Shown here: positions 1-12,206 of the stretch, piece by piece | How the letters are laid out: every line of letters starts with the position of its first letter | How positions within the stretch are numbered: position 1 is the first letter of the stretch | Assembly (NCBI GenBank): GCA_037447655.1 | Contig: JBBHKE010001564.1 | Coordinates: forward strand, 309,768 to 373,767 | DNA: 64,000 nt | Source: Zygnema cylindricum | Taxonomy: Eukaryota > Streptophyta > Zygnematophyceae > Zygnematales > Zygnemataceae | Direction: 5' to 3' | Made by a program: the position numbers and the translations under genes | Notes under the pieces: generated by a model | Seen by the model: the letters and a program-made list of their open reading frames with translations, nothing else | What the model was told of the DNA's origin: nothing | The model's database searches: none

Positions 1-652
1 ATTTGAAGTCCTCAGATTGCTCCAATCCAAGACTTCTTCTCCTTAACAAATCCTTCAAAAAGGTCAAAATCTGTGAAATCAAAAAGACTTTGAAAGTAAG
101 TTAGTGCCAATTCAATTCTGCAATTTCCTCAAAATTGAAACAGAAATGTAAGAATTTCCCCACAAATTTTGCAACAACAAAATAAAAAGGCAACCAAAGG
201 TAACAATTTAGGGTTTGAAAAGTTTTAAGTCAATTTTGGACTCCTTTGCTCTTGAAGAAGTAAAGTGCTCCACTTTCCTTCTCCACCATTAGCAAATTTC
301 CCATTTCCCACTACATCAGGATCTTTTGTTCTATAATCCTCACATCCCCACCCTTCATGGCTTCAAGCCCTCCCTCTACACATGAATCATTGCTACGAGA
401 AGACAAGTTTGTTTGGCCTCTAGGTAATTAGAGTGAGCTTCAGCAGTGGCTACATTGCCCATCCCGCCTTAGTCCTTAGGACCTAAGCACGCCCCACGTC
501 TAACGAGCAGCCGTTGGCTGTGTGATCACTCAGTTTCCCTCGAATCCCCAACCAGTTCACATTGTGGTTCTACCGACACAGGTTAAAGCACCCTCACCGG
601 TCACGGCAATCGATAATCAAGTGAGCAAACTTCTCCTTGGTTTCTAACCAAA
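1..652 (-). mobile_element. Internal region of an LTR element running off the left edge
   Basis: This stretch lies on the internal side of the primer-binding site at 653-664, so it should be the 5' untranslated or internal part of a minus-strand LTR element whose other end is outside the window. I see no gag or pol reading frame. The part from about 420 to 640 is less AT-rich than its surroundings. The absence of coding sequence would fit a TRIM- or LARD-like non-autonomous element, but the second LTR is not visible, so this is inference. Confidence 0.45.
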
Positions 653-664
653 GCTCTGATACCA
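653..664 (-). other. Primer-binding site, initiator tRNA-Met 3' end
   Basis: Read on the minus strand this is TGGTATCAGAGC, the classic primer-binding site of plant Copia and TRIM elements, complementary to the 3' end of plant initiator tRNA-Met. It sits 2 bases from the putative LTR end at 667. This is the best single hint that the host is in the green lineage. Confidence 0.75.
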
Positions 665-666
665 TA

Positions 667-937
667 TGTAATAGGGATCTCCTACCTCTCAGAAAATCCC
701 ATTACTGCAAACATTTCAACCACACATTCCACACATTGGAAAATACACATCCACATTGGAAAGCACTCACATAAGGATAAACTATAAATTAGAAGAAGCT
801 TTTGTCTATATAACATTAGCTTGGTCTCTTGCCCTCGTGGCACATCCCTTCTTTTAAAGTGATTTCCTCTACTCTCCACTCTTAAATAATTATATCTCTT
901 AGCTACTAAAACACTACTTAGTTAGTAAGAGATTTCA
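667..937 (-). repeat. Putative 271-bp LTR
   Basis: The block starts TGTAATAG and ends GATTTCA on the plus strand, so both orientations give TG...CA ends, and it abuts the primer-binding site at 653-664. The LTR would belong to a minus-strand element that continues off the left edge. Its outer 23 bases recur inverted at about 1290-1312. Confidence 0.5.
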
Positions 938-992
938 ATGCCAAAATGCCACTTCTGCAATTTGGTTTAAATCGCTCAGGACCAAAATCAGT

Positions 993-1242
993 CGGAATTT
1001 CCACAAACATTTCCCAAGGGAAAAGATGTTTACTCTCCTCTTATACTTCACTTTTTATCTATCATCGCCTTGGACCAGCCAGGCCAGAGTCAACGCTCCG
1101 TTTAACAAGTTTTACCTCGGAATTTCCACAAACATTTCCCAAGGGAAAAGATGTTTACTCTCCTCTTATACTGCACTTTTTATCTATCATCGCCTTGGAC
1201 CAGCCAGGCCAGAGTCAACGCTCCGTTGAACAAGTTTTACCT
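993..1242. repeat. 125-bp tandem duplication
   Basis: Two head-to-tail copies (993-1117 and 1118-1242) differ at only a few positions, so the duplication is recent. Plus-strand reading frames through it are by-products of the repeat. The pair sits between inverted 23-bp arms at about 915-937 and 1290-1312. Confidence 0.9.
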
Positions 1243-1776
1243 GGGCTAATCATTGATCAGCAAGGACTCAGACTGACCAATGAAAAAACATGCGAAATCT
1301 CTTACTAACTACGTAGCATTTCTAACCAATCAAACGCTACGTTTCACTACGTAACATTTACGTGCAAAAGTGCGCGCCAAACGAAACGCAACTTTGCACA
1401 AACGTGCGTCGCAAATTTCGCACGCGAAACTTCCAACGAAATTCCATAAAGTGAAAGTGACGTTTCGTACTAAAATTTGTACGAAAGAACAATCGTGCGT
1501 ACCAAACGAAATATTCATTTCGTTTGGTACTCTATAAACGTACGCCATAAATTCTGCGGCTAGTTTGACCCTTAACTCGTCACAATGAAAACCAAATCAT
1601 AATTTTGACCTCAAGTTGTCGCCTAAATACACCAATCACTATATCTTTTAAAATAAGACCCCAAATCGTGCTATTTTTTTGTAGACGTCTATCAAATTCA
1701 AAACTCTATTTCCGTAACACTTAAATACCCATTTACAAAAAAGTTTGATCCGCTATTATTGTTACAGTGTTGGTGA

Positions 1777-2160
1777 TATATGGCGACAATTGTGGACATT
1801 CCTTGGAAAATAGATTATTTCGGGACGAATCACAACCATCATGTTTTTTATTCACGCAGGTTCTCAAGTTTGCCCTGCCATTTTCCAAATCTCTCTATTT
1901 TTTGAACAATTCGACAACTTTTTGCGCGACTACGCTCGTTGATCTTTAGAAGTTAGAGGGCCAAGTAGCCCTTTTCCATCTCTAATATATGCTTTCTACC
2001 GCCAACACATCTTTGTCGCCATTCAACGTTCTCGAATTTCGACATCATTCGACAAAGCACTGTGGTGACTGATGGCCGAGGACTGCGCGACTTACTCACG
2101 CGCCACCTGACGCACATAGACGATATTCGTAGTTGTGATCTTGAGTTGGGCGTAGTTTGA
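1777..2160 (+). pseudogene. Decayed LINE ORF2 C-terminal fragment
   Basis: In shifting plus frames this stretch encodes FDNFLRDYAR, then SLEVRGPSSPFPSLI, then AFYRQHIFVAIQRSRI. These align in order with the better-preserved fragment at 12515-13153 (FDDFLRQCARR, ESRGPGSPPSSLLVAFY, RQRVSIALQRAQ). It is therefore a second, older copy of the same non-LTR retrotransposon C-terminal region, with stops and frameshifts. The T-rich stretch after 2160 may be the 3' untranslated tail. Family membership is seen by comparison within the window; the LINE label is from memory of similar plant and moss sequences. Confidence 0.55.
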
Positions 2161-2917
2161 GGCCTTAGTGTCTAACGTAGTTTGTAGTGTTTCAACAATT
2201 TAGTTTTGTCATATTTGCTTTATTTCATTTCTTTTAGGCTTTTAAAGCAATTTTGTTGTGTTTTTAGTCCTTAAGAATTTTGGTCTTTTACCTTCGTTGG
2301 TCATCAATTCTTTTTGGTGACAATCATGTTTTGTACTTTGATGGCATTACTATCGCGTTTTTTTTGAAATATGACCTTTTTCTTTCAAAGCTGTTAAAGC
2401 GGAATTTTGGTACAAAAAGTACCGTGTATATGGAAATTCAATTTAAGTTGATGATTCGAGTTTATTACAATTATTATTTGACGCTAATATGGAGCGGCAA
2501 TTTTAGACTATAACCTTCAAAAATTAAACGCCCAATTACGCATGTGAATTGAGTTAAGTTTGTCGTCGGCTGAATAAACAAGGCGACGTGCCTATGAGGC
2601 GAGAGCGTGGATGATCACCCAAAAAAGTTATAATTAAACTCAAAATAGCTTTACATGACATCGGTGTTGATCGTCATGTTTATCGGGGGGAACCATTATT
2701 GGAGATGGTTCACGCCTCGCGGCAATTCTCACATTGCGGGGGGGATTGTTACGATTCAATGTGGAGAATCAAACAAGCGAAATACTTTGGTTCTCGTGGC
2801 ACAAATATCTTTCGAGTATGGTTTCATGATTTGTGTTGACGTCAAAATACTTTGTGATACTTTGGTACCTTTCGGTTCGCGTTGATGATTCAGTGTAAAG
2901 TACGGACGTCAATGGTA

Positions 2918-3452
2918 CACCGCCAATCGCTATTAGTGTACAGGTTTTTTTGGTGTATTTGAATAATTACATCGATATACGCTAATTAGGAATTTGAAAA
3001 TTTAAAAAAAAACATACATTCTAATTTTTACTAATGTTAATTTGGGTCTTTGAAAAAAATAAATGTCGATCACAAACATGCTTACACACTTATAGGTACC
3101 CATAGAATTTACTTGAAATCGTACGCCGTCACGTAAAAGATTCATACGTGCATGTCATACCGCAGGTCATGATCTGGTTTTTTCCCCTTTTTAGAACGCA
3201 CGTTCTCATGCCCCTGCGGTTACTAAATATAATGAATTGTACGTTTTCACTTAGAAAGGTACAATTCTGTACGGTGTGATATTGACCGTACACCACACTA
3301 TTTAAACAACGACGTACTTTCGTTTTGTACGGTACTTTGAAAATAACCCTAAATGGCCTAAAGGAAAAAAAAAAAAGTTATGCTATTTGAGAATTTGGAA
3401 AAAAAAAGCGGGACGGAATTAGCATTCACTACGCTAATAGCGATTGGCGGTG
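2918..3452. mobile_element. Inverted-repeat element, TA-flanked (family M, copy 1)
   Basis: The ends are perfect inverted repeats: CACCGCCAATCGCTATTAG at 2918 and its reverse complement ending at 3452. Both ends are flanked by TA (2916-2917 and 3453-3454), as expected for a Tc1/mariner-type target duplication. No transposase frame is visible, so this is a non-autonomous MITE-like copy of about 535 bp. Its right half resembles 55930-56347. Confidence 0.75.
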
Positions 3453-3454
3453 TA

Positions 3455-4320
3455 TTGTACCATACGAATTGAGTAAGTATGATTGGCGTTTCGTGCACAC
3501 ACGACGCACAAAATTACTTGTTTAAAGTTTCGTGGCGTACAGCGCACGAAACACATTTTTTCTTTTATTCTCTCGAAGGAGAAAATGCGTCTAGCACCTT
3601 CTCCACGTGCCTTCTTATTCCCGTGTGCCTTGCTCAAAAAGGCGCCGCATATGCATCTTGCTAAACGTGCACGACACATTTAGACTATTTTTTAAGTGTA
3701 GCATTTTAGTTTCATAATTTAACCCTGGAATTAGCTTGGGATCTGAACCTAGGAGAAATATATGTGGGATCATTAGATTGAAAGGAGGGAAGAGTGAGAG
3801 AGGAGAAAAAGCCTTGTATGAAAAAGGCTTCGGCCATTTTTTTATAAAATTTCATTTTGCGAATTGCTCAGTTTTTATTGCGCACTTCCGTTGTCATCTT
3901 CTTTTCGTGCTGTCTTTCAAAAATAATGTTAATTTTTACTTTAACTTAAACCTTTAGTACCATTTCCAAACCCTACTAACAAGTCACTCGACAAAGGTTG
4001 TTAGGGTAGTACATTTACACTTCAAATACTTTTGATACCTGTCGAACCCATAGTAGTATGTGCCCTATTCACATTATGCCCAAAGCGAAGGCCCTGCCCC
4101 TCCAGCCTTGAGACGCTCTCTTTTTGAGTTTTCCCTCCTAAATTTTGTGCCACCCCATTTTCTAGCAGTGGTTCTCTTTTGTGACCACTGTACGAATGAT
4201 ACATTCCAATCGACCCCCTACGGATTGGACTGTTTTGATAAAGGTTTTATCTCTTTTATCTTTTTGAATTAGGATGAACCGTTTATGCAAGGGAAGCATA
4301 TTCGGTCACACGTTAGTTTT
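3455..4320. other. No gene seen
   Basis: AT-rich sequence with moderately mixed composition. Short frames on both strands overlap each other and show no domain signature. Confidence 0.5.
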
Positions 4321-4329
4321 GTAGGAGTT

Positions 4330-4640
4330 GTAGAAGGTAAAGGCATGGTGGGCTAAAGAGAGAAATTGGAGAAAGACATCAAATATGAAAGAGAGTAGAA
4401 TCATGGCAAAAAGAATATGAAAGCAAAAGAAGAAGACAAAAGAGACAAAAAGAATACAAAAAAGAGAAGCACAGGCAAGAGAATGTCTTCTCATTATAAT
4501 CGTTAATTCGATGTAAAAAATAAACAGATTAAGTACTAAGTCTAGCTCTACATTTAGAGTGGATCGGTTACATGACGTCCACACAAGAATCGAGGCCGCA
4601 AAGGACTAAACGGTATACTGCTTCGCGCGGAGAGCAAACG
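4330..4640 (-). repeat. Dispersed repeat R1, partial copy
   Basis: Clearly similar to 57850-58180 in the same orientation and to the reverse complement of 23480-23715. Shared landmarks include the run CTTCTCATTATAATCG near 4486 and the block ending in a GACGTCCACA motif near 4575. The apparent minus reading frame is a by-product of the purine-rich repeat. Confidence 0.7.
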
Positions 4641-5300
4641 GCCGATAGAGTTCGAAACGAGGACACTCGCGAAGGGTCGAGGAGAATAACGCCGGCCGTA
4701 GGACCTCGCAGAGACTCCTGCGGATGCCGGTTCGACACATTTCGAATTGGCCCGCGAAGACGTCAAAGGGCCAGGTATACCTTTCTTAGCTGGCGGTGTA
4801 CGATGTCACGCGGGAGGACGCACACGGATAAATAGGTGCTTTCGCAGCGGGCGATGTTAAATTGCTTCAACTTTTTTAAAGCGCTTCAATTTTATGCAAA
4901 AACAACCAATTATTCCACCCCTTTCAAAAAAAAATGAAATAAAACACTAAAAATAACAAAATGTTGCCGTTACCTTGTCGTGCATGTGTCCAATCGAACC
5001 AAAAAAACATGCAACCGAACCAGCTGTACTGAAAAGGTGGAACAAACGAGCAATGAAAATCCTCAAGCAATGAATTACATTGCAAAGCAAAAATGAACAT
5101 GACAATATGAAAAAGAAATAACAGGTTGAGGGGATAAAATGAATGTGAGTGGGAAGCCGAAAGCGAGATCCATTAATTAAATACTAAGCCGATGGGTAGC
5201 CACTAGGCTCCACGATCTGGGCGTATTCCTTACAGAAGTTAGGTCTAGGATTTCGAATAAAGAAAACATATCCAGAAAAATGCAAGAAAACAACAAAAAA
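4641..5300. other. GC-rich patch then AT-rich sequence, no gene seen
   Basis: Positions 4590-4850 are unusually GC- and CpG-rich for this window, but frames on both strands are short and show no recognisable domain. The remainder is AT-rich with no feature I can support. Confidence 0.4.
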
Positions 5301-5305
5301 AATAT

Positions 5306-5595
5306 GCAGAGAATCTCAGATAACCAGATCCTGGCACGCCGATTGCAGAAAATTACAACAAGAAAATAAGCAATGAAAATATGTAGAGAATATGAAATAA
5401 CCCAATTCTAACAAACAAGTAAAAATAGCAACAAGAAAATACAAGAAAGCAACGTTAAAAATCTGCACAAAATTCGAGAAAACCAGATTTTGACACACAA
5501 ATAACCAATTGCTGAAAATGATAATAGAAAACAAACAATTGGAAGCTATAGAGAATCCGAGATAACCAGATTCTAACAAACCACAAGCAAACTCC
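5306..5595. repeat. Degenerate ~80-bp tandem repeat
   Basis: About four degenerate units share the core GATAACCAGATTCT followed by an A-rich half (near 5315, 5390, 5480 and 5560). The frames through it are repeat artefacts. Confidence 0.6.
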
Positions 5596-5896
5596 AACCA
5601 AGGCAACGAAAATTAGACAAGAAAAAGTCAAACACTAATTCACAAAACGCATCCACAAAGGTTCAGAAATAGCCTGAGAAAGTAGGTAGAATCCACACTA
5701 AAAGAGGTTGTTGAAGGGAAACCGTGCGGACTCCGGCCGAAACCGAGTGAATTAACTTGTAGGTCTTACAATAAAAATTTAATGAGGAAAGAGAAAAGCT
5801 AAGCTCTAAAAAAACTAAGGCAGAAAAAGCCTTGCAGGGAAAAAACTGACAATTTGACTAAGGAAAAAGACAAGGGGAAAAGACAGAAAGATCTAA

Positions 5897-6670
5897 GGGT
5901 ATGTTCCCATGTACTTGTAAGTAGCGAAATTACTTTGTATTTTAGCGCGGATCTGCCGGACCCGGTTTTCAAGTGTCCCTATGTCTGTAAGGACGAAAAT
6001 CGTAACTTACGCTTGTGACGATTGCATACGTCGACGATACATGTGACGGTTATCAACGTCTCCAATCTGTGGTCGCACGTTTGTTTTTGGAACTGTTTGT
6101 GACGTCGCATGTCATACCCTGACATTGTAGACGTAGCGCATTCTAGCCTGTGCAGTTTAACGGTTGAAGACGAGGCGCTTTGCCTTTGCGTCTTCTATCC
6201 GGTCGACGCGAAATGGCATCGGAATTTGAAGACCCCTGCAAAAAAGAAATGTGTTGGACGAAAACGGACAAAACCAAACATATTGTGTACTTTTCTTCGT
6301 CGTATTCGAGCACAAACGGACAAAATATAGCGAATTTTGTACTTTTCTTTGTCCTTTGAAATCGTATGGAAGTTTTCGAAAACTAAGGTAGTGCGAATAT
6401 ATGTTCTTATTTGTTTATTGAAAATACCTATTTTTAAAACACATCGCGCATGTGTTTTAAACGTAAGGTTGAAGATGACTTTTTTTATCGTGGAAGTGGG
6501 TCGAAAAACACAAGACGACAAATTTTTATGCATCCTAAATTCGAGGATGACGCAAATTGTACTCTACAAATTTGTGATTCCTTCGTACGGTTGCAACTTA
6601 GGCAGTAAGGCGCTAAGTTTTACAAGAAAACGACAAAAAAAAACCCTTACTTATGCACATGGGGACACAC
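5897..6670. mobile_element. Inverted-repeat element (family D, copy 2)
   Basis: Begins GGGTATGTTCCCATGTAC and ends with a near-inverted copy around CATGGGGACACAC. The interior is collinear with 10379-11525, including the shared block TTTGTATTTTAGCGCGGATC near 5933 and a poly-A/AACCC block at the right end. No transposase frame was recognised. The target duplication is unclear. Confidence 0.55.
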
Positions 6671-6974
6671 GCGAAGTCCTCTTCGGCCAATTCCTGTACT
6701 CTCAAATTATGAGAGTAGAAAACCTAAAGCAATAGCCCAAGTACCAACGAAACAGCCAAACTACTAATTTCTGACATTTCTAACTAACCAATAGTGTGAG
6801 AGTATTTTATTGTACAATCTGCGCCTAGTTTGGGTCCTAGCCAATAAGCTAGCAGGACCATATGCCTACGTTACAAAATTCACTCCGCGGATTAAAACCC
6901 TTCCTAACTACATCTGAATGCGTGAACCTACATGGGTTCACGACTTAAAATACAACCAATCGGCGTGCGTCGCC

Positions 6975-7150
6975 AACATTTCGAAATCGCACGTCTCGTC
7001 GCCTAGGTTTCGAAATCATACGTCACGTCATAGACTTTCGAAATTGTACGTTGCGTCATTAATGTTCGAAATTGTACGTCGCGTCACCGACATTCCGAAA
7101 TCATATGTCGTGGAATACGTGCTTAGAATCATTTGTCGCGTCACGCCAAA
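6975..7150. repeat. ~33-bp minisatellite, five units
   Basis: Five consecutive units contain the core TTCGAAATNNTACGTCRCGTC with slight length changes. The array is CpG-rich in an AT-rich region. Confidence 0.75.
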
Positions 7151-7194
7151 ATCTGTGACAGAAAAATAAAATACGGACGTTGTCGCGAGAATTG

Positions 7195-7335
7195 CGTGAA
7201 ATTTTAATATGTACGGTCAACTTCGTCAGCAGAAATTACATGAAAAATAAATATGTACGGTCGACACGTACGGCGATGTAAATATGTACGGTCGACGCGG
7301 ACGCGCAATATAGGTATGTACGGTCCGGCAAAACC
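7195..7335. repeat. Short tandem repeat with core ATATGTACGGTCGAC
   Basis: The core occurs four times (near 7208, 7250, 7283 and 7315) with variable spacers. Two units read GTACGGTCGAC exactly; the flanking ones differ by a base or two. Confidence 0.65.
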
Positions 7336-7429
7336 CAAATAACACACAAATACCAATTAGTGTGGCGGCTGCCCGTCCTTAACCTTAAATATAAACATGA
7401 AAAGTGTATGACGAGATGCGGCATGGCAA

Positions 7430-8428
7430 CCTTATTACTCCAAACCCATCGCCGATACGATTTTAATTTTATTACAGTTTACCACTTAGGTCGTCTAATC
7501 CTCATTATCGATACTATGATTTAATCAGTCTGTTTATTATTCTATATAGTCGAATTAAATTAATCGCTCGTTAAATTTATGCAACATTTAATATACATTA
7601 CAATACAATATAATATAGCTTTATATAATAGGATATAATATTAAATGATATAATCTAATATATTGGAATATAATATATATATATATAACATATAATATAC
7701 ACTATATATGATATAAATTAACGCACATGCATATATATATACATATACATATACATTCATTACGTCCGTAATTTGTAATAATTTAAAGCAACATTGGTAA
7801 TGTAGAAAAGCATTTGAAAAAAAACATACAAAATCTAATAATTAGATATACGGTGCTCTTCTTTCTTTTGACATACCGCAAAACGAACGATTGACAATTT
7901 AACTTCAAACAATGGACATCAATCATTTTTTAGTCTTTTTTTGTTTTACATCGTATAAAATATATTACACAATTACACTCTAGTAAAATATATTGTTGTG
8001 TAAACGTAATACATGTTTAATTATTCATTTAAAAAAAACAAAATGCCATGATTAAACAAACAAAACGCAAACCATTTACATTTAAAATTAGTGCGTGCAT
8101 ACAAAATCAAAGGTAATCATAAAAGAACGTTAAACAAAAACAACTGTTGAATGATAATTAGAATAAAAAATTTATAAAGAGAATTAATATAAACATAATT
8201 TTTAACAAACATTAAATGCGTTATATTCCATTTTAACAAAGGAGTTACGCAATTAGATTAGCTTGTTAAACTTTTAATTATATATTGACAAACAAACTTT
8301 CATCCATGTACACCACAACAAATAAACAAAACGCACTTCATAATATGTAACAAAACATACGTGTACAAACACAATTTCGTTTAACAAAAATAAAACAAAA
8401 AAAGATGTTATTGTCTTGATAAAAAAAA

Positions 8429-8482
<54 letters not shown>

Positions 8483-8900
8483 GGACAAATAATAAGTTAA
8501 TAATAAAAACGATGCAACATAAATTTGGAACTAAAGACAAAGAGGAAAAATAACAAAAAATTAACATGACATCAGTGAAAAATACAAAACGATAAAAGAC
8601 AAATAACAAATAATGAAAACACATAAATAAAAGATTGAAATTGTTCGTTTGGAAACAAATTTCCATCGTGAATTACTATTACTGTCATTAACATTAGTTT
8701 GGTGCTCACAAAACTTGACCCACGAACCCAAAATATAATTAATGATTATATTTTTTTCTTGATGCTAATATATGTATGGTGTAATTAATGCTAATGACTA
8801 TAATTTGGGCAATTTTGAAATAGTGTAGTGTTTAAATTGTGCCAACCTATACTATATTTTTGTTTTTAAGTACAAACCTATAGAAAAAGTGTTAAATAAC
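7430..8900. other. AT-rich intergenic DNA with (TA)n
   Basis: Very AT-rich with no supported gene. It includes an A-run followed by a (TA)n microsatellite at about 8420-8476. The minus frame across this microsatellite is low complexity. Confidence 0.6.
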
Positions 8901-9099
8901 GATGTTGAGACGAGAAAATGAGTGGCGTTGTCACGAGAAAACACCCTCAAAGTTAGTAACAGTAATAAAGACGGGAATACATAACGCCAACTTGTTATCA
9001 CATGTTCAAACGCCGACTTATGTGAACACAACCTATAGCGGCTACACTATAGGAACGTGTATCGAAATGAGTATTAGGTGTATAAATTAGCGTTATTGT

Positions 9100-9196
9100 T
9101 TTGTTGGCACTGGGCCCTTAAACATTAAATAGGGTTAAGAACACTAATTGTTCTTTCACACGAATTATTTTTGAACACTAATAGCGATTCACGGTG
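9100..9196. mobile_element. Right end of family M element
   Basis: Ends CTAATAGCGATTCACGGTG followed by TA (9197-9198), matching the right end of the element at 2918-3452. I could not locate the matching left end, so the element may be truncated. Confidence 0.55.
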
Positions 9197-10202
9197 TAAG
9201 TTTGAAAATAAAACATGTATTTTACGTACTCTATTAAAATAATTTGCGTTCGAGCTTACGTGTATTAACACTCATGCACGTTCGAGCGTACGAAATGTCG
9301 TTAGAAGAGTTAGACGACGTCATATTTCCGTACGTTTAAAAACATATATATTTTAAAATAGATGTACATTTTGGGGGAGAGTTAATCTACATCACGAGCG
9401 TACGGAATTTTGGAGAGTTAGGGTGAAGCTCCATTACAACATTCTGTAATCGTACAGCCAACATTACAAGATGCTACACTTTGAACGAAGTTCCATTGCA
9501 CAGAGTTTGTAATCCACGTGTTAGCAAAAGAGTGGCACCACATAATTATAAATTGGATATTGAAAATCGTGAATGATTTTCACACCGACCAAAAATCTCC
9601 ATTTCCGTACCATGTACGTGCGTGCCTGGTCATCGTGCAACACAACTTTTGTACTTTTTGCAGACGCCTTGTCAGATACAACCTCATGTTTTTAGGGTTC
9701 TTGTTTTTTCGCGTGACGAATGAGCGTTTTTAGAAATAGTGTGGCGAATGGGCGGTAATAGAAATAGCGCGACGAAAGTACGCTACGACATTTCGTTTGT
9801 ATTTTCTGTTGGATTTTTGAATGCTTATATCGTGTGCGATTTTTTTTGATTTGCGTTGGTTGCCAGCTTGACACGTATGGTCATTATCTAGCGTGTCGCG
9901 GCTCAATTTTTTATGTAATTGGTGATGCACCTCGCGAGGTACTCCCCCTCATTATACAGTCCACATTTCCCCCCATTTTTTTCAGATGTGGAATTGCAAT
10001 TCCCAACCGACGGCAGTTGAAACTGTACGGAACAGGATCTGAATCGGATCTACGGCCAAGATTTAAGATTCCGATTTGTTTGTACAGTCTGCTTGGCGTA
10101 CGGAATATTAAGTAGGATTTGAATTTTTTGCGCTAGTTCGAGTATTCGTACGATCCGTACGGTTTGACATATGACGCATTGGACTTTTTTTCCAGTACAG
10201 TA

Positions 10203-11570
10203 CACCGTGTATCGCTATTAGTATTAATATTTTTTCCGCCACTTACAACATTTTTTCTCCGTACACAATTGTCGGATTTTCAATTTGAAACATCCAATAA
10301 GAAGCTGAGAAATTTATCTTCCAATCAGACCCGTTAGATCCATAATCCGACACGTGTGTATGGAGAAAAGATGTTTTGGGGAACGGCCCCATGTAATTGT
10401 AACTTAGCGAACTTACTTTGTATTTTAGCGCGGATCCGGCGGACCCGGATTTCAGGTGACTCTATGTGTTTACTCGAAATTGTTACTTAAGTTTGTGACG
10501 ATTGTATACGTCAACAACGCCCGTGACTGCTGTCAACTTTTACAATCTGTCTTGCCGCACCGTATTTTTCGAAACTTTTTGAAGTGTCGCAAGACACGTC
10601 GTAATTTTTGAAACGATTTGGCATGTCGCATGTCATTGCGTGACATCGTGGACGAACAGCCTTGCAGCCGTGTCTGTATAACATGCCTTTACGTAAACCT
10701 CTCGTGTCCGGCCGCCATGACTTCGTAGGGACGGCAGCCATAACTTTGCAGATTTTTCACCTTCACGTGAAATGACACTGCACCATAGTTCAAAAGTAGG
10801 CGTTTCTATTGTAGGCCTTTGGTAGGCGCCTTTATCGTAAGTTGTGTTATGGGCTTTTAATGTGACCTTCTTAGATCGCTACTTTGATCAGCGACCGTCC
10901 GATCGTCCAAATCTGACGGTTTAAATAAAAAATACCTCAAAACTCACAGAAAAATAATTTTTGGTCCGAATGTTTTTCAAAATTTAAACATGATGTTTAA
11001 TTCTCTATCGATCGATGTGCAACTCAACCCTATTACTATTTTTTTTCATTTTGCGACCAATACAATATGGGTCTTACGGTCATATTGTATGTTTTGTGTA
11101 CAATAGGCATATTGTATGGGCCTACTTTCACCTACTTTTGAACTATGCACTGCACCATCGAGACCCCTTCAAAAAAAAACTGTACAAGGTGCATGTGGAC
11201 AAAAACGAACAGCCTACTTTTTTCAATCGTCAAAACCTTTTGAAAACTTTTCACACGTGGGAATATGTTTTCATATTTGTGTAAACAATTCTACTTTGCT
11301 TGAAACACATTGCCGTGGTTTATAATAAGTTTGAAGATGACGTGACAGTGGGTCGAAAAAACACAAGATGACAAATTTTCGTACATCCTAAGTTCGAGAA
11401 TGACGCAAATTGTACTCTACAAATTTGCGATTTCTTCGTACGGTTTCAAATTAGGCAGTACGACGCCAAGTTTGAAAAGAAAACGACAAAAAAATACCCA
11501 AACTTAGCCACATGGGGCCGTACCCTTAAGCGGCTACAAAAACGTTAGACACTATAAGCGATTCACGGTG
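10203..11570. mobile_element. Inverted-repeat element family M, copy with nested insertion
   Basis: The left end reads TA then CACCGTGTATCGCTATTAG at 10203. The right end reads CTATAAGCGATTCACGGTG, ending at 11570. Most of its 1.37 kb consists of a nested family D element (10379-11525). No transposase frame was recognised. Confidence 0.6.
10379..11525. mobile_element. Inverted-repeat element (family D, copy 1)
   Basis: The left end GGGAACGGCCCCATGT is mirrored at the right by ACATGGGGCCGTACCC, giving about 16-bp imperfect terminal inverted repeats. It is collinear with 5897-6670. A third decayed relative seems to end near 16720. No coding capacity is evident, so it is a non-autonomous DNA element. 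Confidence 0.55.
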
Positions 11571-12206
11571 TGCGGTATAGTATAGTTTTTTATTTTGTAC
11601 TGTAGTTAAAATGTAGGGGTGGGTTTTGAGCAAATGTCATATGTTTTATAGCCATATCGAAAGTTTTGTCGAGATGAAAAGTGAAAAGAAAAAAGAGAAA
11701 GAGAAAGAAACAAAAATACCAAAAAGAAAAAAAAAATGAAAAGTAAATGGAAGTGGTTGAAATGCAGATTAATAATAGAACTTCTAAACAGATAAAAAAA
11801 TTAAAACAACTTGTAATTAAACGAAATGAATAAAGAGTCTTCATTTTTTATTTTCCCCAATTGATACAACTTATAAGATTTTAGGAAAATCTAAAATCTT
11901 ACAAGGTAGTACAGAGTCTTACGGAACCGTGAACAAAATTCACAAAACCTTTTCAAACTTATTTAAAGAGATTTTATAATGAATCCTACCTAATCCTTCA
12001 GAAACTGAATAAACTTTCATCATAATTGTAACAAATTTTGATGAAATTTGTGGATGACGACATAGATATCAAGAAAAATAAAATAGAAACTAATTTCCAT
12101 ACGTTTTCATAACTATTCTATACATTTTTCATACTTTTTCATACTTTAACATATTTTTCCATCTTTTCCATACATATCATCCTTTTCCATACGTTCTTTT
12201 CGGGTA
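11571..12206. other. No gene seen
   Basis: AT-rich sequence. A repeated 'tccatac' motif at 12095-12200 is low complexity. It lies 3' of the minus-strand exon at 12207-12399 and may hold its 3' untranslated region. Confidence 0.4.

Noticed and set aside
6975-7150. CRISPR-like array
   Set aside because: The units are contiguous and degenerate with no unique spacers; the sequence is eukaryotic.
8274-8666. 130-codon minus frame with many Phe, Ile and Tyr residues
   Set aside because: Driven by T-rich DNA and a (TA)n run; no domain.
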